From Mesostigma viride (Eukaryota; Streptophyta; Mesostigmatophyceae; Mesostigmatales; Mesostigmataceae): a stretch of 64,000 bases of DNA. The notes under the pieces are model-generated. The model ran no database searches. It was not told the DNA's origin and saw only the letters and a program-made list of their open reading frames with translations. Of the stretch, positions 54,301-64,000 are shown one piece after another. How positions within the stretch are numbered: position 1 is the stretch's first letter; each line of letters begins with the position of its first letter. The stretch lies in NCBI GenBank assembly GCA_009746045.1, contig RPFO01000080.1, positions 2,179,315-2,243,314 on the forward strand. The letters run 5' to 3'. The position numbers and the translations under genes were made by a program.

Positions 54301-57300
54301 ATGCCAGCAATACCGGAGGATAGCTAGGGCGTGGCCTTCCATAGCACATAAGTACATACTACAAGCATGTCACGGGAACGCGCACGCTACCTCATGTGCC
54401 AGTGGTAGACAAGGATAATAAAGCATACGCCTTCAAACAGGGGAATAGGGGAAGCCTTCTACCTCATGTGCCAGTGGTAGATGGCGCCGTCGTAGCTGCC
54501 GCTGACAAACACCTCCTCTTGCACGGGGTGCCAAGCGATCGCTGCAGAGGGCAGAGGGAAAACCAGGGGAGAAGAACTTGTCGGGCACTAGTCATGACTA
54601 AAGCCATCGTGGGCGCCACGCGATTGCTGCACAGGGTGAACCGAGCCCATGGCCAGGGACATGAATGAGAGGGGGCATCGATCATAGCAATCGTCTTCTA
54701 CTACCATCGTCCTCTATTACAATCGTCTTCTACTAGAATTGTCTTCTACAGCCGTGAGGTCGTTGCGAGAGATTTGGCCGAGTGAAGAATTTCATGCATT
54801 GATAAATCAGAAACCGTCCGTCAGATGTAGAAACCATTGGCCCGATAGCTAGGTCCATACTTTTCTACACAGCAACAAATTTTCTACAAAGTGATTCCTC
54901 CTAAAATAGGGGATCCTCCTTGTGGCCGAGCTGGGAAGCAAGTTCGAGGACAACAGGCACCAGAAAGGTTTTCGCAGCAGGGGATTGCTGCCAGGAGGCA
55001 AGTGGGGAACATTATAAAGCAACATCCTAATTAATTACTGCGTTCCATTCCTATATTCCATTTATAAGTCAAGCATAGGTATAATGTAAGGCACACAGCG
55101 AGCGCTCTCTACAGCCAAGATGACGCTGCCACAGAGGGGCAAGGCCGCAGAGACGGCCAAAATCTGGTAGAGTAAGGACGTAAACTGCAACGGTGTGCGA
55201 TGCCAGAGGGCAGCGTAGGGTGGGGAACTCACAGGAGACCTAATGGATGCCAATAGATCACTGGATAGGTCACTAGGATTACAACAAAAGCTTTGAAACG
55301 AAAAGCGTGTGAGGGGCGAAACGAAGGCGAGGGTGAAAAAGAACTGAAGGTTGCAAGAAAACAGCGCTGCACAAAAACAAGGCCATTTCTCATGAATTGA
55401 ATCGACAAGCTGACGAATCAGCCCTTCCAGCTCTTCTGTTATACTTGTGCCAAACGACACAAGAGATTATTAAAAGGAATACGAGTACCATCTTCATTTG
55501 GGTAACAATTGATGGAGAAACGTACATATCATCATCTCTTGTGGCGATAGCCAACACGAGCCAAGACCAACACGAGCCAAAAAACCAAGCATCAGTATGC
55601 ATGCTCTTATGTTGACACACGACACAAGGATGGAAAACCGTTACTTACTGAAACAAGCTTTCGAGATGGGGTTAGTTTTTGACACAACGTTGCAGGTTGT
55701 CATCTCTTCTATAGGCAACCTTAGCCAAAATGAAGCAGGAGTACGGATGCCCTTGTGTTGACACGAGACACCGATGGAAAACCGTTACATATTGAAACAA
55801 ACAAGGAACACAGCAGTAAGCCCGGATGCTATTCCTCTCGGCAAGGGATGCTGCTTTATGAGAAACATAGAAGTCGCCTCTTCGGTTGAGCACCAGCACG
55901 AAACAACCGACCAACACCAAGACACACACAAGAATGTACTGGTCACCTCATTTGTGAAGAACAGAGAGGACAAACAGACACGCCGAACAGACATGGCCAA
56001 CAGACACAACGAACAGGCACGCCAACCTGACGCAAGAAACGAAAGGATGCAAGGGGGCGTACCGGTCACCTCCCGGTGGTGGCCGCGGTACGTCGCCATC
56101 TCTCGCATAGTGCGGATGTCGTAAACCTGGCGGCACGACATGATAAAGATGGTACACAATAAACAAAACAAAGATCGCGTGACACAGTGAACATCATACA
56201 CTAGTAAAAGGGTGAAAACAAACAGAACATCACATAATACATCAAGCGCTGCATAATATACTAGAACATCATATAATACTGCAAGGGTGCAAGGGTGATG
56301 AAACGTCGTCCACCTGGCAGGGCGACCAAAACAAATAGAGCATGAAAGCATGGATGACATAGCATGAAAACACGTAGTCCATACGCAAACCCTCACCCTG
56401 GTAGTAGTATGCCTTTATGTCTCAGCCCACCCGTAATCGCTTACTTATTGCTTACTTGTATTTCATATCACCGGCCTCGCCACCTGCCAGGATACAACAC
56501 CGACGCCAGCAATAAGCTTCAACGGCACTTTACATGAAGCGCGATGCCCACCCATTACATGGGTGGGATTACATTTTACCCACCCATTACATCACTCACC
56601 TTGACGAGCACATTCTACCTACCCATATTGTAGCAACAGGCCTACAATTGTGTACAAAAAAGCATAAGCAGCGCCGACCCCTCAACTTAAACGAGCGCGC
56701 CCCTCTATTTGGAGAGCCACAAGGTGCAAGGCTCTAGGCCACACGTCTCCTGATGCCGCCCGCATCCGTTTGAGTGCTGGCCCACAGTAACGTCCCAACA
56801 GCTGTGACTCCCGTTCACTAAAATATTTCCAAAGAAATCCGATTGTTGAATAGTTGGGTTATATTCCAACACCAGCATCAGCAGCAATGGACCCCTGCCC
56901 CTCACCTTGACGAGCATGTCGCGGGATGCCGAGAGCACCCAGTTGCCGTTCTGGTTCCACTTGACCGACATGACGGTATTCTTGTGGCCGTGCCTGTGGG
57001 GTCATGCCAGGCAATATAGCCACCACAGCAGATGATATAGTGACCACAGCAGATGATATAGTGACCACACCAGATGATATAGAGACCACAGCAGATGATA
57101 TAGAGACCACAGCAGATGATATAGTGACCACAGCAGATGATATAGTGACCACAGCAGATGATATATATAGATATATAGTGACACAGCAGTGATAAGCGAC
57201 TACAGCAGATGATAGATACACAGTGACTGGAAACTATATAAACATAGTAACAAAAACCACACTACCATATAATGACAAAAAAATTGTTCATCACAAGAGA

Positions 57301-60300
57301 GACATGATGGTGTTCTTCTGGCCATGCCTGCGTGATCACATGACAGATAATATAGTGACCACATGACAGATAGGATAGTGACGAAATGACAAAGGAGACC
57401 ACAAGGAGACGAAATGACAAAGGAGACACCGTGAAAACAATGGACAGCAAACCCCCGATACTGGTAACGACAAACTTGTCACTACCGAGGCGACCTGCAT
57501 CTACCGAACTTCAGCTACGCTTCGAAATGCTCATGCCTCCGCACGCGCTTGGTATCGAGTACATTCAGTTGCTTAAAAGTTTTGAACTCAACCACTTGGT
57601 CAAAATTGGGGCTGGATTTCCAAAGCATGGGCGCCGTGGAGAGCACGAAGAGCTGGGGAGTTGTTTCTCGCCCTTGAGTTGCCATATACCTAATGCGTGT
57701 ACCTCATACCTCGCAAGTGGCCCCGACCACTTTCTTGCATTACCTTTTGCATGTGGCTTCAAGGGGCAGTAGCAAGCCTGATTACATCGTGGACAGGCGA
57801 GACAGCTGACAGGGGACCTGGCAGCGCGATTGCTGCCAGGCAGATGTCTCTCGTGCGCGCTTTGCACCGACACCAATGAAAGAGATGAACGAAATGGGGA
57901 CATTACGATAAAAATTGGGACCATTTGTTCCTTTCAAGCCACCAAAAGGGCAGCATGGGACACCTCTCACCAACGCCTCTCTAATCACCTATGGTTTTGG
58001 CAACCTTTCACGAAGCGAGGGCTTTAAGACTTCCACTGGACAGTTGCTTGTTTCCTCCCAGAGAAAACAAGGCGAACCCATTCCTCTCACCTTCTTCTCC
58101 TCGGGCCTTTATTCTCACCCAGACAATTGTAAAATATTTCATCGATCAACTCATTGGAGGCGTTTAGATGAATTTACCAAGATGAATCATTACTTGATTG
58201 GGGGGGGGAGGGGGGGGAAAGGGGAGGGGGGGGGGGGGGGGTAACGTCATCCCATTGAGTGTCTCAAAAACGTGCGAACGTGCATATGCCTGGTGGGCAC
58301 GTACAGGGTGTTTATGCTGCTCCCCGACGCAGGGTCCCAGAACTTGATCAGGTTATCCTTCCCGCCCGACACCACAAGTGCCTTTGTGGGGTGCCAGTCG
58401 ACACACTTGACATCCCAGCCGTGGCCTGATGTTGTATTGTATTGTATTGTATTGTATTGTATTGTATTGTATTGTATTGTATTGTATTGTATTGTATTGT
58501 ATTGTATTGTATTGTATTGTATTGTATTGTATTGTATTGTATTGTATTGTATTGTATTGTATTGTATTGTATTGTGTTGTGTTGTATAGAATAGTATTGC
58601 ATAGTATTGTATTGTATTGTATTGTATTGTATTGTGTTGTGTTGTGTTGTATAGAATAGTATTGCATAGTATTGTATTGTATTGTATTGTATTGTATTGT
58701 GTTGTGTTGTGTTGTATAGAATAGTATTGCATAGTATTGTTTGTATGCATTTTTGTACACGTGTGTATGTGTGTGGTTGTGTGTGTGGTGGGGGGTTGAG
58801 CAGGTGGGGGAGAGAGAGAGGCAGAGAAAGAGCGAGAATGGGGAGTGTAAGTGTACATGTGTGCCGATGAGGGGTGGAGCACATAGGCCTGGCCTTATCA
58901 CCCACTATATAGTAGTACTACTTTAATACTAGTAGTGTAATACTACAATACCATATAATATCTAGTTTATATTTTGTCGTGTTTTGCAAACTGATCCAAG
59001 GCGAGATCCAGTCTAGCTCATGCCATCAACCACGCCCACCTCACCCGCCAGGAGCCGGCCACCTCCTCACCTAAGTCTGCCCACGAGGCGGGGGAGGAAC
59101 CTCACGATGCCACCTGTCCTCCAAGCTCATATCCACCTCACATCATCCAGACATCTCCTCGCACGCTACCAGGTAGGAAAACCCGTGGGGCGTTCTCTGC
59201 CAGGAACAACTGCTTTAGTGTCGCCCTTTCCTGTAAAGTTTATGTCCATTTCGGAGTGCCCCAAAGTCACCACCAGTCAAACCCACCTCACCAGCCTTGA
59301 GCTTGCTGTCTACTGAGTCCGTACCAGACCTGCCGCCACATGGCACCACCTGGCAGAGGTGCCACCTCATGGCACCACCTGCGATCTCATCACCTCGACT
59401 GGTCCAGCACTCACACCTGTAAGGTTCATGTCCACCTCACACCGCCCAAAGTCCCACACTAACAGGAAGACTGTCCGCCCTCACTGGTCAAAACTCATCC
59501 ACCTTTTTAGAGTAAGACGAGTCCCCACCTGTCAAATTCATGTCCACCTCGCACCGCCCAAAGTCCCAAATCTTCAGACTCGTGTCATCAGAGCAGGAGC
59601 AGTACTTGAGGTCGGTGGGGCAGAAGCTGCGCGCGAGGGCAGCACAGACATACCAGCGATGTCATGGAGGCAGGATGCGTGATACCTAGCAATGAAGCAG
59701 TCCTGTGCGTGGGCTTCAGGTCGTTGGGGCAGACGCCGAGGGCAAGGATTGTAAGAAAGAGAACAGGGAAAACAGCACGGGGCTTCTCATGCGCTCTTGT
59801 GCTCTTTCTGTGCTCATGTGCTCTTTTTTCTGAGAAATATCAAATCAAGTTAGTACTTGTATTGGTATTATTTGGTGTCGCCTGCATGGACCTGGGGCCG
59901 GTCGGGCAAACGCTGCGCGCAAGAATAAGAGAAGTACGAGATGGATGGGGAGGGAAAGTGAGCATGCAACACGCATAAATCAGCGGGCAAGAAGCTGAGG
60001 GCGAGGACAAATAGAAACACACAAGAGGACGAGGAGGGGCACCCATTGTATAATGCGTGAAATGCGTGAGATCGACTGGTGAGGGATTGGCCGGAACATG
60101 AGGGACAGTAGCCAATAAAGCCAGAAGATAAGCAAGCATCCCCGTATAAGGCAGATTGATAACGGGATGGGGCTGTAGCCAATAAAGCCAGAAGATAAGC
60201 AAGCATCCCCGTATAAGGCAGATTGATAACGGGATGGGGCTGTAGCCAATAAAGCCAGAAGATAAGCAAGCATCCCCATATAAGGCAGATTGATGACAGG

Positions 60301-63300
60301 ATGGGGCTGTAGCCAATAAAGCCAGAAGATAAGCAAGCATCCCCATATAAGGCAGATTGATAACAGGATGGGGCTGTAGCTGGGTGTGAGGAGGACAAGG
60401 AATAAGCCATTTTACGAAAGCATGACGGTAGCATTGCCATTGGTATCAGGTAGATGTAGAGCGTTGGCATTAACATAGCTTGAGGCATTGGCGAGACCAC
60501 AGCTCAGAGGCAGTGGCAAAAGCACAGCCGTAAGGTGTTGGCACAAAATAACCGTAAGGTGCTAGGCTCTAAACGCCGTACCTAAGGCCTCGCACGGCCT
60601 CCTTGTGTGCGGATGGGTTGGCCTTTACGTTGTTCATGTTGGTCTGCCAGTACCTGCAGGTAAGGGGAACAAGAAGAGAGGAAAAGGAAATCATGGCAAT
60701 CTCCTCCGTTGTGTCATCAGTACGGTTGCTGCCAGTACCTGCAGGAAGGGAAAGCATGTTCGGCATACAGGGACTATCACAGGCACGGGGCTACCACTGC
60801 CATAGGGCTCATCACAGACAGGGGCAACTTCTTGGACATCAAGCTCCACTCCCCCCTAATCCACAGCTGGCTCGAGATTCATCACAGTTGGGGCCACCCC
60901 ACAGACTAGAAGCCAAATCCCATAACTACATACGCTTGGAACCTTATTAGACTGAATCTTGTTCCCATATCTACATACGCTTGGAACCTTATTAGACTGA
61001 ATCTTGTTAGGATTGATCATGACATACATGCTACAGAGGAGACCAAGGCAGCCCAGCCAAGTGTGCTCAGAGTGAGGGGCCATGCAAGCTTACCTGCTGT
61101 ACAGCTCTCTGACATTCTCTAATATTGTAGGAATCTAGATTCTTTAATGCAGTACCACTGTGGTATAAGTCAAATGTGAGGGTCAGATATAAAACGCTCG
61201 ACCCATTACGTGCCATCTGAACAACCCATGAAGCCACAGCAACACGGCTGCCTTAAGCCCGTCCATACACGCGCTTGGCTCCCCCACCAGCCAACACAGA
61301 AAAGGAAGCACATGCCACAGGAAATGGGTCCAGGATTCCTGGGCTGATATGGCTTGACGATTAGTTTCGATACCATTTCCACGCCCCACTTCCTTATGAC
61401 CCACTGCCATACCCCGCCCCAATAAGCATAGCACGGCGTGGTTCTGTAAGACAAGGGTTTGACGTTTACTACTTGCGTTTTGTTGCGTCCTCTTACTCTG
61501 TAACATCCATTCATTCCTTGTCACCACCCACTTACGTCGATGTGGCTCCACCCCCCTGGCACGCCGCTGGCGCCGACCACTGTGCCTATTTGTGATGATT
61601 AGAAAGGCAGCGCCCCGCTTACTTTATGCATCCGCCGTCGTCCCCCGTCACCATCCAGTTGTCGTTGTGGCTCCAGCACATGGCACGCACCGCCGTGTCG
61701 TGTGCCTGCAGTTCGCACAAAAGGAAAGATTGTTAGATATAAGGAGGGCCTGGATGATTATGATTATGATTATGATTATGATCATGATCATGATCATGAT
61801 CATGATCATGATCATGATCATGATCATGATTACGATTACGATTACGATTACGATTACGATTACGATTACGATTACGATTACGATTACGATTACGATTACG
61901 ATTACGATTACGATTACGATTACGATTACGATTACGATTACGATTACGATTACGATTACGATTACGATTACGATTACGATTACGATTACGATTACGATTA
62001 CGATTACGATTACGATTACGATTACGATTACGATTACGATTACGATTACGATTACGATTACGATTACGATTACGATTACGATTACGATTACGATTACGAT
62101 TACGATTACGATTACGATTACGATTACGATTACGATTACGATTACGATTACGATTACGATTACGATTACGATTACGATTACGATTACGATTACGATTACG
62201 ATTACGATTACGATTACGATTACGATTACGATTATGATTATGATTATGACTATGGTTTGGACATGGGACGAGCAAGAGCATGAAGGCTTTTCCACTGGTG
62301 AGATGCCTGTGGTGAAATGCCTGTGTTTTGCCACCCGGATATCTACAGGGGAGAACAAGCTAACCGGTAGGTATACTGCCAGTAAAGACGAATGAACAAG
62401 GCTGCAGGGTCAGCACCGAAAGTGACCGGATAACTTGGTTGAAGGTAGCTTTGAAAGGACCTACATCTCATCCACCCATAGGGTTGAAAAACAAAAAACT
62501 AATGGTGCCACAACGCCCACTCCCGCTACCACCCTCCCCCTCCCCCCTCCCCCCTCCACCCCAGAGAAAAATTTACTCAGTTTAATAGGGATTACCAGGC
62601 TTTTGAGTCGGTGATTTCAAAAAGAGCAGCGTCAAGGGTGATGCACGAAATTAGGCATGTGCCCCACAGCACAATGAACTGCTTTTCCCTCCATCTCAGT
62701 TGCTTGGGCCAGCTATTCCATGTCCTCATGCTCTGTGACATACGTAAAGGATTGTTGTAATCTTTCCTGAATACAAACCTTTGAGAATTGTTACGACACA
62801 GGCTGATTGGAGCTCTACTTATTTTTCAACTAGCATCACATCGCACAATTGCCTTTGTTAGAAAATCAGCAGGCCGGGTAGCTTTCTGCATGTACTTTTG
62901 TCGGTCGGCAACATGTCCGGCACCTGCGCATGCTGTCGGACACCCAGCTTCTCTGGTTTCAAAATGGAAAACTATGAACCCTAACCTACACCTAACCCTA
63001 AGCTACAAACCTTAGGTATAAACCCTACGTAACAAACCCTAAGCTACAAACTCTAACCTGTAAACCCTTGTCAACACACCCACCTGCAAAATCGTCTCAA
63101 AGTTGAAGGACTGGCCGTTCCATAGCGTGAACTCGCCGCTCATGGTGCCCGTGATCAGCCGTCGGCCCTCGGGTGTCCACTGCAAGCACGTGTACACGGA
63201 GAGGGAGCAAAGGAGACGAGGGAAAACTAAGCAATAAGCAGCGACTGCATAAGGGAGAGGAGGAGAGCCAGAAAGCGGGTGTCCACTGCAAGCATACAGA

Positions 63301-63945
63301 ACTCGAGAGATCAAAAGAGAGGAGCATAACTGCATTCCATTAGAGCAGGAGCATATAAGCAGGAGCATATAAGCAGGAGCATATAAGGAGGAGCATATAA
63401 GGAGGAGCATATACGGAGGAGCATGGAAGGAAGCATGCAGGCCATGAGGGAAAAAACAAGAGCGTGAGGCAGAGAAGGGGAGAGCCGTAGAAAGCATGTT
63501 TATATCCCTTGCCAAGCCCGAGGGCAAGTATAAGCATCGACAGGGACAAGGGATCGCGAATGCATGCAACATACAGAAGAGCACAGGAGGAGGCTCGCAC
63601 ATCGTGCAGGAGCAAAAGGGAGAGTAGGAATCAGTCATGCTACTACGGTAAGTACGTAGTAGCCATGTGTAGCATAAAAGGGAGGACGTAAGCATAAGGA
63701 AGCATGGGGAGCATGGACACCATGCAAAGCAAAGCAACTCCATACAAACCCGCCATCTGCAACGCCACACTCCCCTGAATTCTGCGCCCGTGAAAGCATG
63801 GAAACCGTCCGGCAGAACTGCCACATGCGACACAGCTCACCTGCACCACATTGATGGAGCATCGCATCTTGTTCATGCTCTGGTGGACGAACTTGGACGC
63901 AAAGCAGCCCCCTGGCAGGTGCTGGTAGCATCGCGGCGGCAGGAT
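51317..63945 (-). CDS. FY: FY / WDR33 homologue, WD40 subunit of mRNA cleavage-polyadenylation machinery (12 exons, 5' partial)
   Basis: FY (Pfs2/WDR33) recognises the polyadenylation signal region within CPSF in the nucleus. Exons on the minus strand: 63841-63945, 63084-63179, 61623-61705, 60582-60653, 59529-59626, 58305-58425, 56906-56993, 56063-56126, 54463-54541, 53548-53621, 52339-52427 and 51317-51513 (stop). Signature blocks in order: [196 protein letters not shown]; and the tail [12 protein letters not shown]. All phases fit except between 54463 and 53621, where one exon of 3n+1 length (about 22 nt) appears to be missing. The C-terminus is short compared with plant FY, lacking the long Pro-rich tail. 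The N-terminus lies beyond 64000. Confidence 0.9.
52500..52650 (-). repeat. Copies of the FY exon border at 52427
   Basis: The exon end reads, on the plus strand, CATGTGGTCGTTGCTGCCGC. It recurs as CATGTGGTACTTGCTGCCAC (52504) and CCATGTGGTCGTTGCTGGCG (52598). AAGGCCGCCAGAATAAGCAT, from the adjacent intron, also recurs at 52672. A roughly 95-bp unit covers the acceptor side. Confidence 0.75.
53033..53300. repeat. 25-bp tandem repeat, about 10 copies
   Basis: ACCATGATGAGTAAGCATAC then CTAAG, with variants AACC and GAAT. In the FY intron between exons 52339-52427 and 53548-53621. Confidence 0.9.
53445..53505 (-). repeat. Copy of the FY exon border at 53548
   Basis: GAAGCCAGCTGGCACTAGAA then GGCCCGCCCAGGACGCGGCC at 53449 mirrors GAAGCCAGCTGGCACCGCCC then ACCTGCACAGGATGTGGCCC at 53527. 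It includes the donor side of the exon. Confidence 0.75.
53870..54130. repeat. 30-bp tandem repeat, about 9 copies
   Basis: CACCAACGTCTGGTATGCTG then TACAGGTCTT. Open frames here repeat YRSFTNVW or similar and are artefacts. FY intron. Confidence 0.95.
54155..54410 (-). repeat. Copies of the FY exon donor side at 54463
   Basis: CTACCTCATGTGCCAGTGGTAG (exon end, 54459) recurs as CTACCTCATGTGCCAGTGGTAG from 54389 and as GCACCTCATGTGCCAGTCAC at 54164. Together with the acceptor-side copy near 54614, copies flank the exon on both sides. Confidence 0.8.
54610..54640 (-). repeat. Copy of the FY exon acceptor side at 54541
   Basis: GGGTGCCAAGCGATCGCTGC then AGAGG at the exon is echoed as GGGCGCCACGCGATTGCTGC then ACAGG at about 54610, 70 bp away. 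Confidence 0.75.
56585..56630 (-). repeat. Copy of the FY exon donor side at 56906
   Basis: CTCACCTTGACGAGCAC (56596) echoes CTCACCTTGACGAGCATGTC (56901). It is short, but keeps the GT donor. Confidence 0.6.
57010..57180. repeat. 21-bp tandem repeat, about 8 copies
   Basis: AGCAGATGATATAGTGACCA then C, with a few substitutions (CACCAG, AGAGAC). FY intron, next to exon 56906-56993. Confidence 0.9.
57295..57350 (-). repeat. Copy of the FY exon acceptor side at 56993
   Basis: GACATGATGGTGTTCTTCTG then GCCATGCCTG (57301) mirrors GACATGACGGTATTCTTGTG then GCCGTGCCTG at the exon (56967). It continues into intron sequence (CAGATAATATAGTGACCACA versus CAGGCAATATAG). Confidence 0.8.
58433..58742. 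repeat. TATTG pentanucleotide microsatellite with higher-order blocks
   Basis: TATTG repeats, interrupted three times by a GTGTTGTGTTGTATAGAATA / TTGCATAG block spaced about 80 bp apart, which shows higher-order duplication. Open frames ([19 protein letters not shown]) are artefacts. FY intron. Confidence 0.97.
59115..59470 (-). repeat. Three decayed copies of the FY exon donor side at 59529
   Basis: The exon edge, plus-strand text ACCTGTCAAATTCATGTCCA then CCTC, recurs as ACCTGTAAGGTTCATGTCCA (59416), TTCCTGTAAAGTTTATGTCC (59229) and CTCCAAGCTCATATCCACCT (59119). CGCACCGCCCAAAGTCCCA versus ACACCGCCCAAAGTCCCACA extends the match into the exon for the nearest copy. Spacing is 110-190 bp. Confidence 0.8.
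59705..59930 (-). repeat. Two decayed copies of the FY exon acceptor side at 59626
   Basis: ACTTGAGGTCGGTGGGGCAG then AAGCTGCGCGCGAG (exon, 59605) recurs as GGCTTCAGGTCGTTGGGGCA (59713) and GACCTGGGGCCGGTCGGGCA then AACGCTGCGCGCAA (59889). With the donor-side copies, one 98-bp exon is flanked by at least five copies. Confidence 0.75.
60107..60375. repeat. 67-bp minisatellite, 4 copies
   Basis: GTAGCCAATAAAGCCAGAAG starts at about 60107, 60174, 60241 and 60308. FY intron. Confidence 0.95.
60727..60750 (-). repeat. Copy of the FY exon acceptor side at 60653
   Basis: GCTGCCAGTACCTGCAGG (60728) echoes TCTGCCAGTACCTGCAGG (60643). Identical AG acceptor context, 85 bp apart. Confidence 0.75.
61753..62252. 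repeat. GATTAC hexanucleotide microsatellite (about 490 bp)
   Basis: Starts as GATTAT, then GATCAT (about 8 units), then about 66 GATTAC units, then GATTAT. It lies 48 nt upstream of exon 61623-61705 in transcript sense, in the intron after exon 63084-63179. The frames encoding YDYD, TITI, NRNR and VIVI are artefacts. Confidence 0.97.
62980..63075. repeat. Degenerate CCCTAA/CCCTAAA (telomere-like) string
   Basis: ACCCTAACCTACACCTAACC, CCTAAGCTACAAACCTTAGG, ACCCTACGTAACAAACCCTA and similar follow one another for about 90 bp, ending at the donor of FY exon 63084-63179. Confidence 0.65.
63270..63297 (-). repeat. Copy of the FY exon acceptor side at 63179
   Basis: AAGCGGGTGTCCACTGCAAG then CATACA (63276) echoes CCTCGGGTGTCCACTGCAAG then CACGTG (63168), about 108 bp away. 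Confidence 0.8.
63338..63428. repeat. 15-bp tandem repeat
   Basis: GGAGCATATAAGCAG / GGAGCATATAAGGAG, about 6 copies. FY intron. Confidence 0.9.
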
Positions 63946-64000
63946 CTGTGGACACGCACGCCCGTGCACCAATCTTGTATTGAACGGTCATACGCATGCA

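Noticed and set aside
58247-58905. Frames encoding QYNTI and YCIVL
   Set aside because: TATTG repeat translations, although part of one overlaps the true FY exon at 58305-58425.
61592-62395. Frames encoding YDYD, TITI, NRNR and VIVI
   Set aside because: GATTAC repeat translations.

Overview
The window is nuclear DNA of a green alga, most likely a chlorophyte. The exact lineage cannot be fixed from the sequence; an early-branching or chlorophycean alga both fit. The reasons are many short GC-rich exons with canonical GT-AG borders, long introns packed with micro- and minisatellites, and plant-type proteins: a plant-like PAF1, FY/WDR33, a DUF3755 protein, an AT74-like histidine phosphatase and a ferric-reductase family protein. 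No rRNA, tRNA gene, CRISPR array or bacterial operon was seen.

Layout. (1) 831-8342 (+): the 3' two thirds of PAF1, whose 5' end lies left of the window. (2) 9672-19308 (-): a complete seven-exon gene for a DUF3755 / SANT-like protein, convergent with PAF1. (3) 19.3-22.4 kb: intergenic, with a MITE-like element. (4) 22401-25040 (+): a small three-exon SNAPIN-like gene, followed by very long G-rich, TAGAGGG and GGGA arrays. (5) 28.0-29.1 kb: two terminal-inverted-repeat elements side by side, one carrying a tRNA-related SINE-like repeat that recurs at 33.5 kb. (6) 29483-30691 (-): a two-exon histidine phosphatase. (7) 31.8-33.1 kb: the 3' end of a non-LTR retrotransposon. (8) 35.2-40.7 kb: a compact, intronless, GC-rich cluster of seven genes on both strands. 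It holds a BRO/KilA-N-like frame, a membrane protein, a basic protein, a P-loop kinase-like protein, two short Cys/His-motif proteins and an HNH endonuclease. It looks like an endogenous fragment of a large DNA virus or virus-like mobile element. (9) 41351-48869 (+): a ferric reductase / NADPH-oxidase family gene whose second half changes frame several times. (10) 49.6-50.6 kb: a second retrotransposon fragment. (11) 51317 to beyond 63945 (-): twelve exons of FY/WDR33, a WD40 component of the mRNA cleavage and polyadenylation machinery.

Functionally, three host genes act in transcription or mRNA 3'-end formation (PAF1, FY) or are putative nuclear proteins (DUF3755); there is no operon logic.

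The most striking pattern is that many exon edges in PAF1, the DUF3755 gene and FY are accompanied in the neighbouring intron by one to three decayed copies of the same exon border, often including the splice site. This suggests introns that grow by local tandem duplication across splice junctions. The second notable item is the virus-like island, with a duplicated gene tail, a shared promoter-like motif and an antisense convergent overlap.

Limits: all family calls come from reading motifs by eye. No search was run. Exon borders were set by GT-AG signals plus reading phase.
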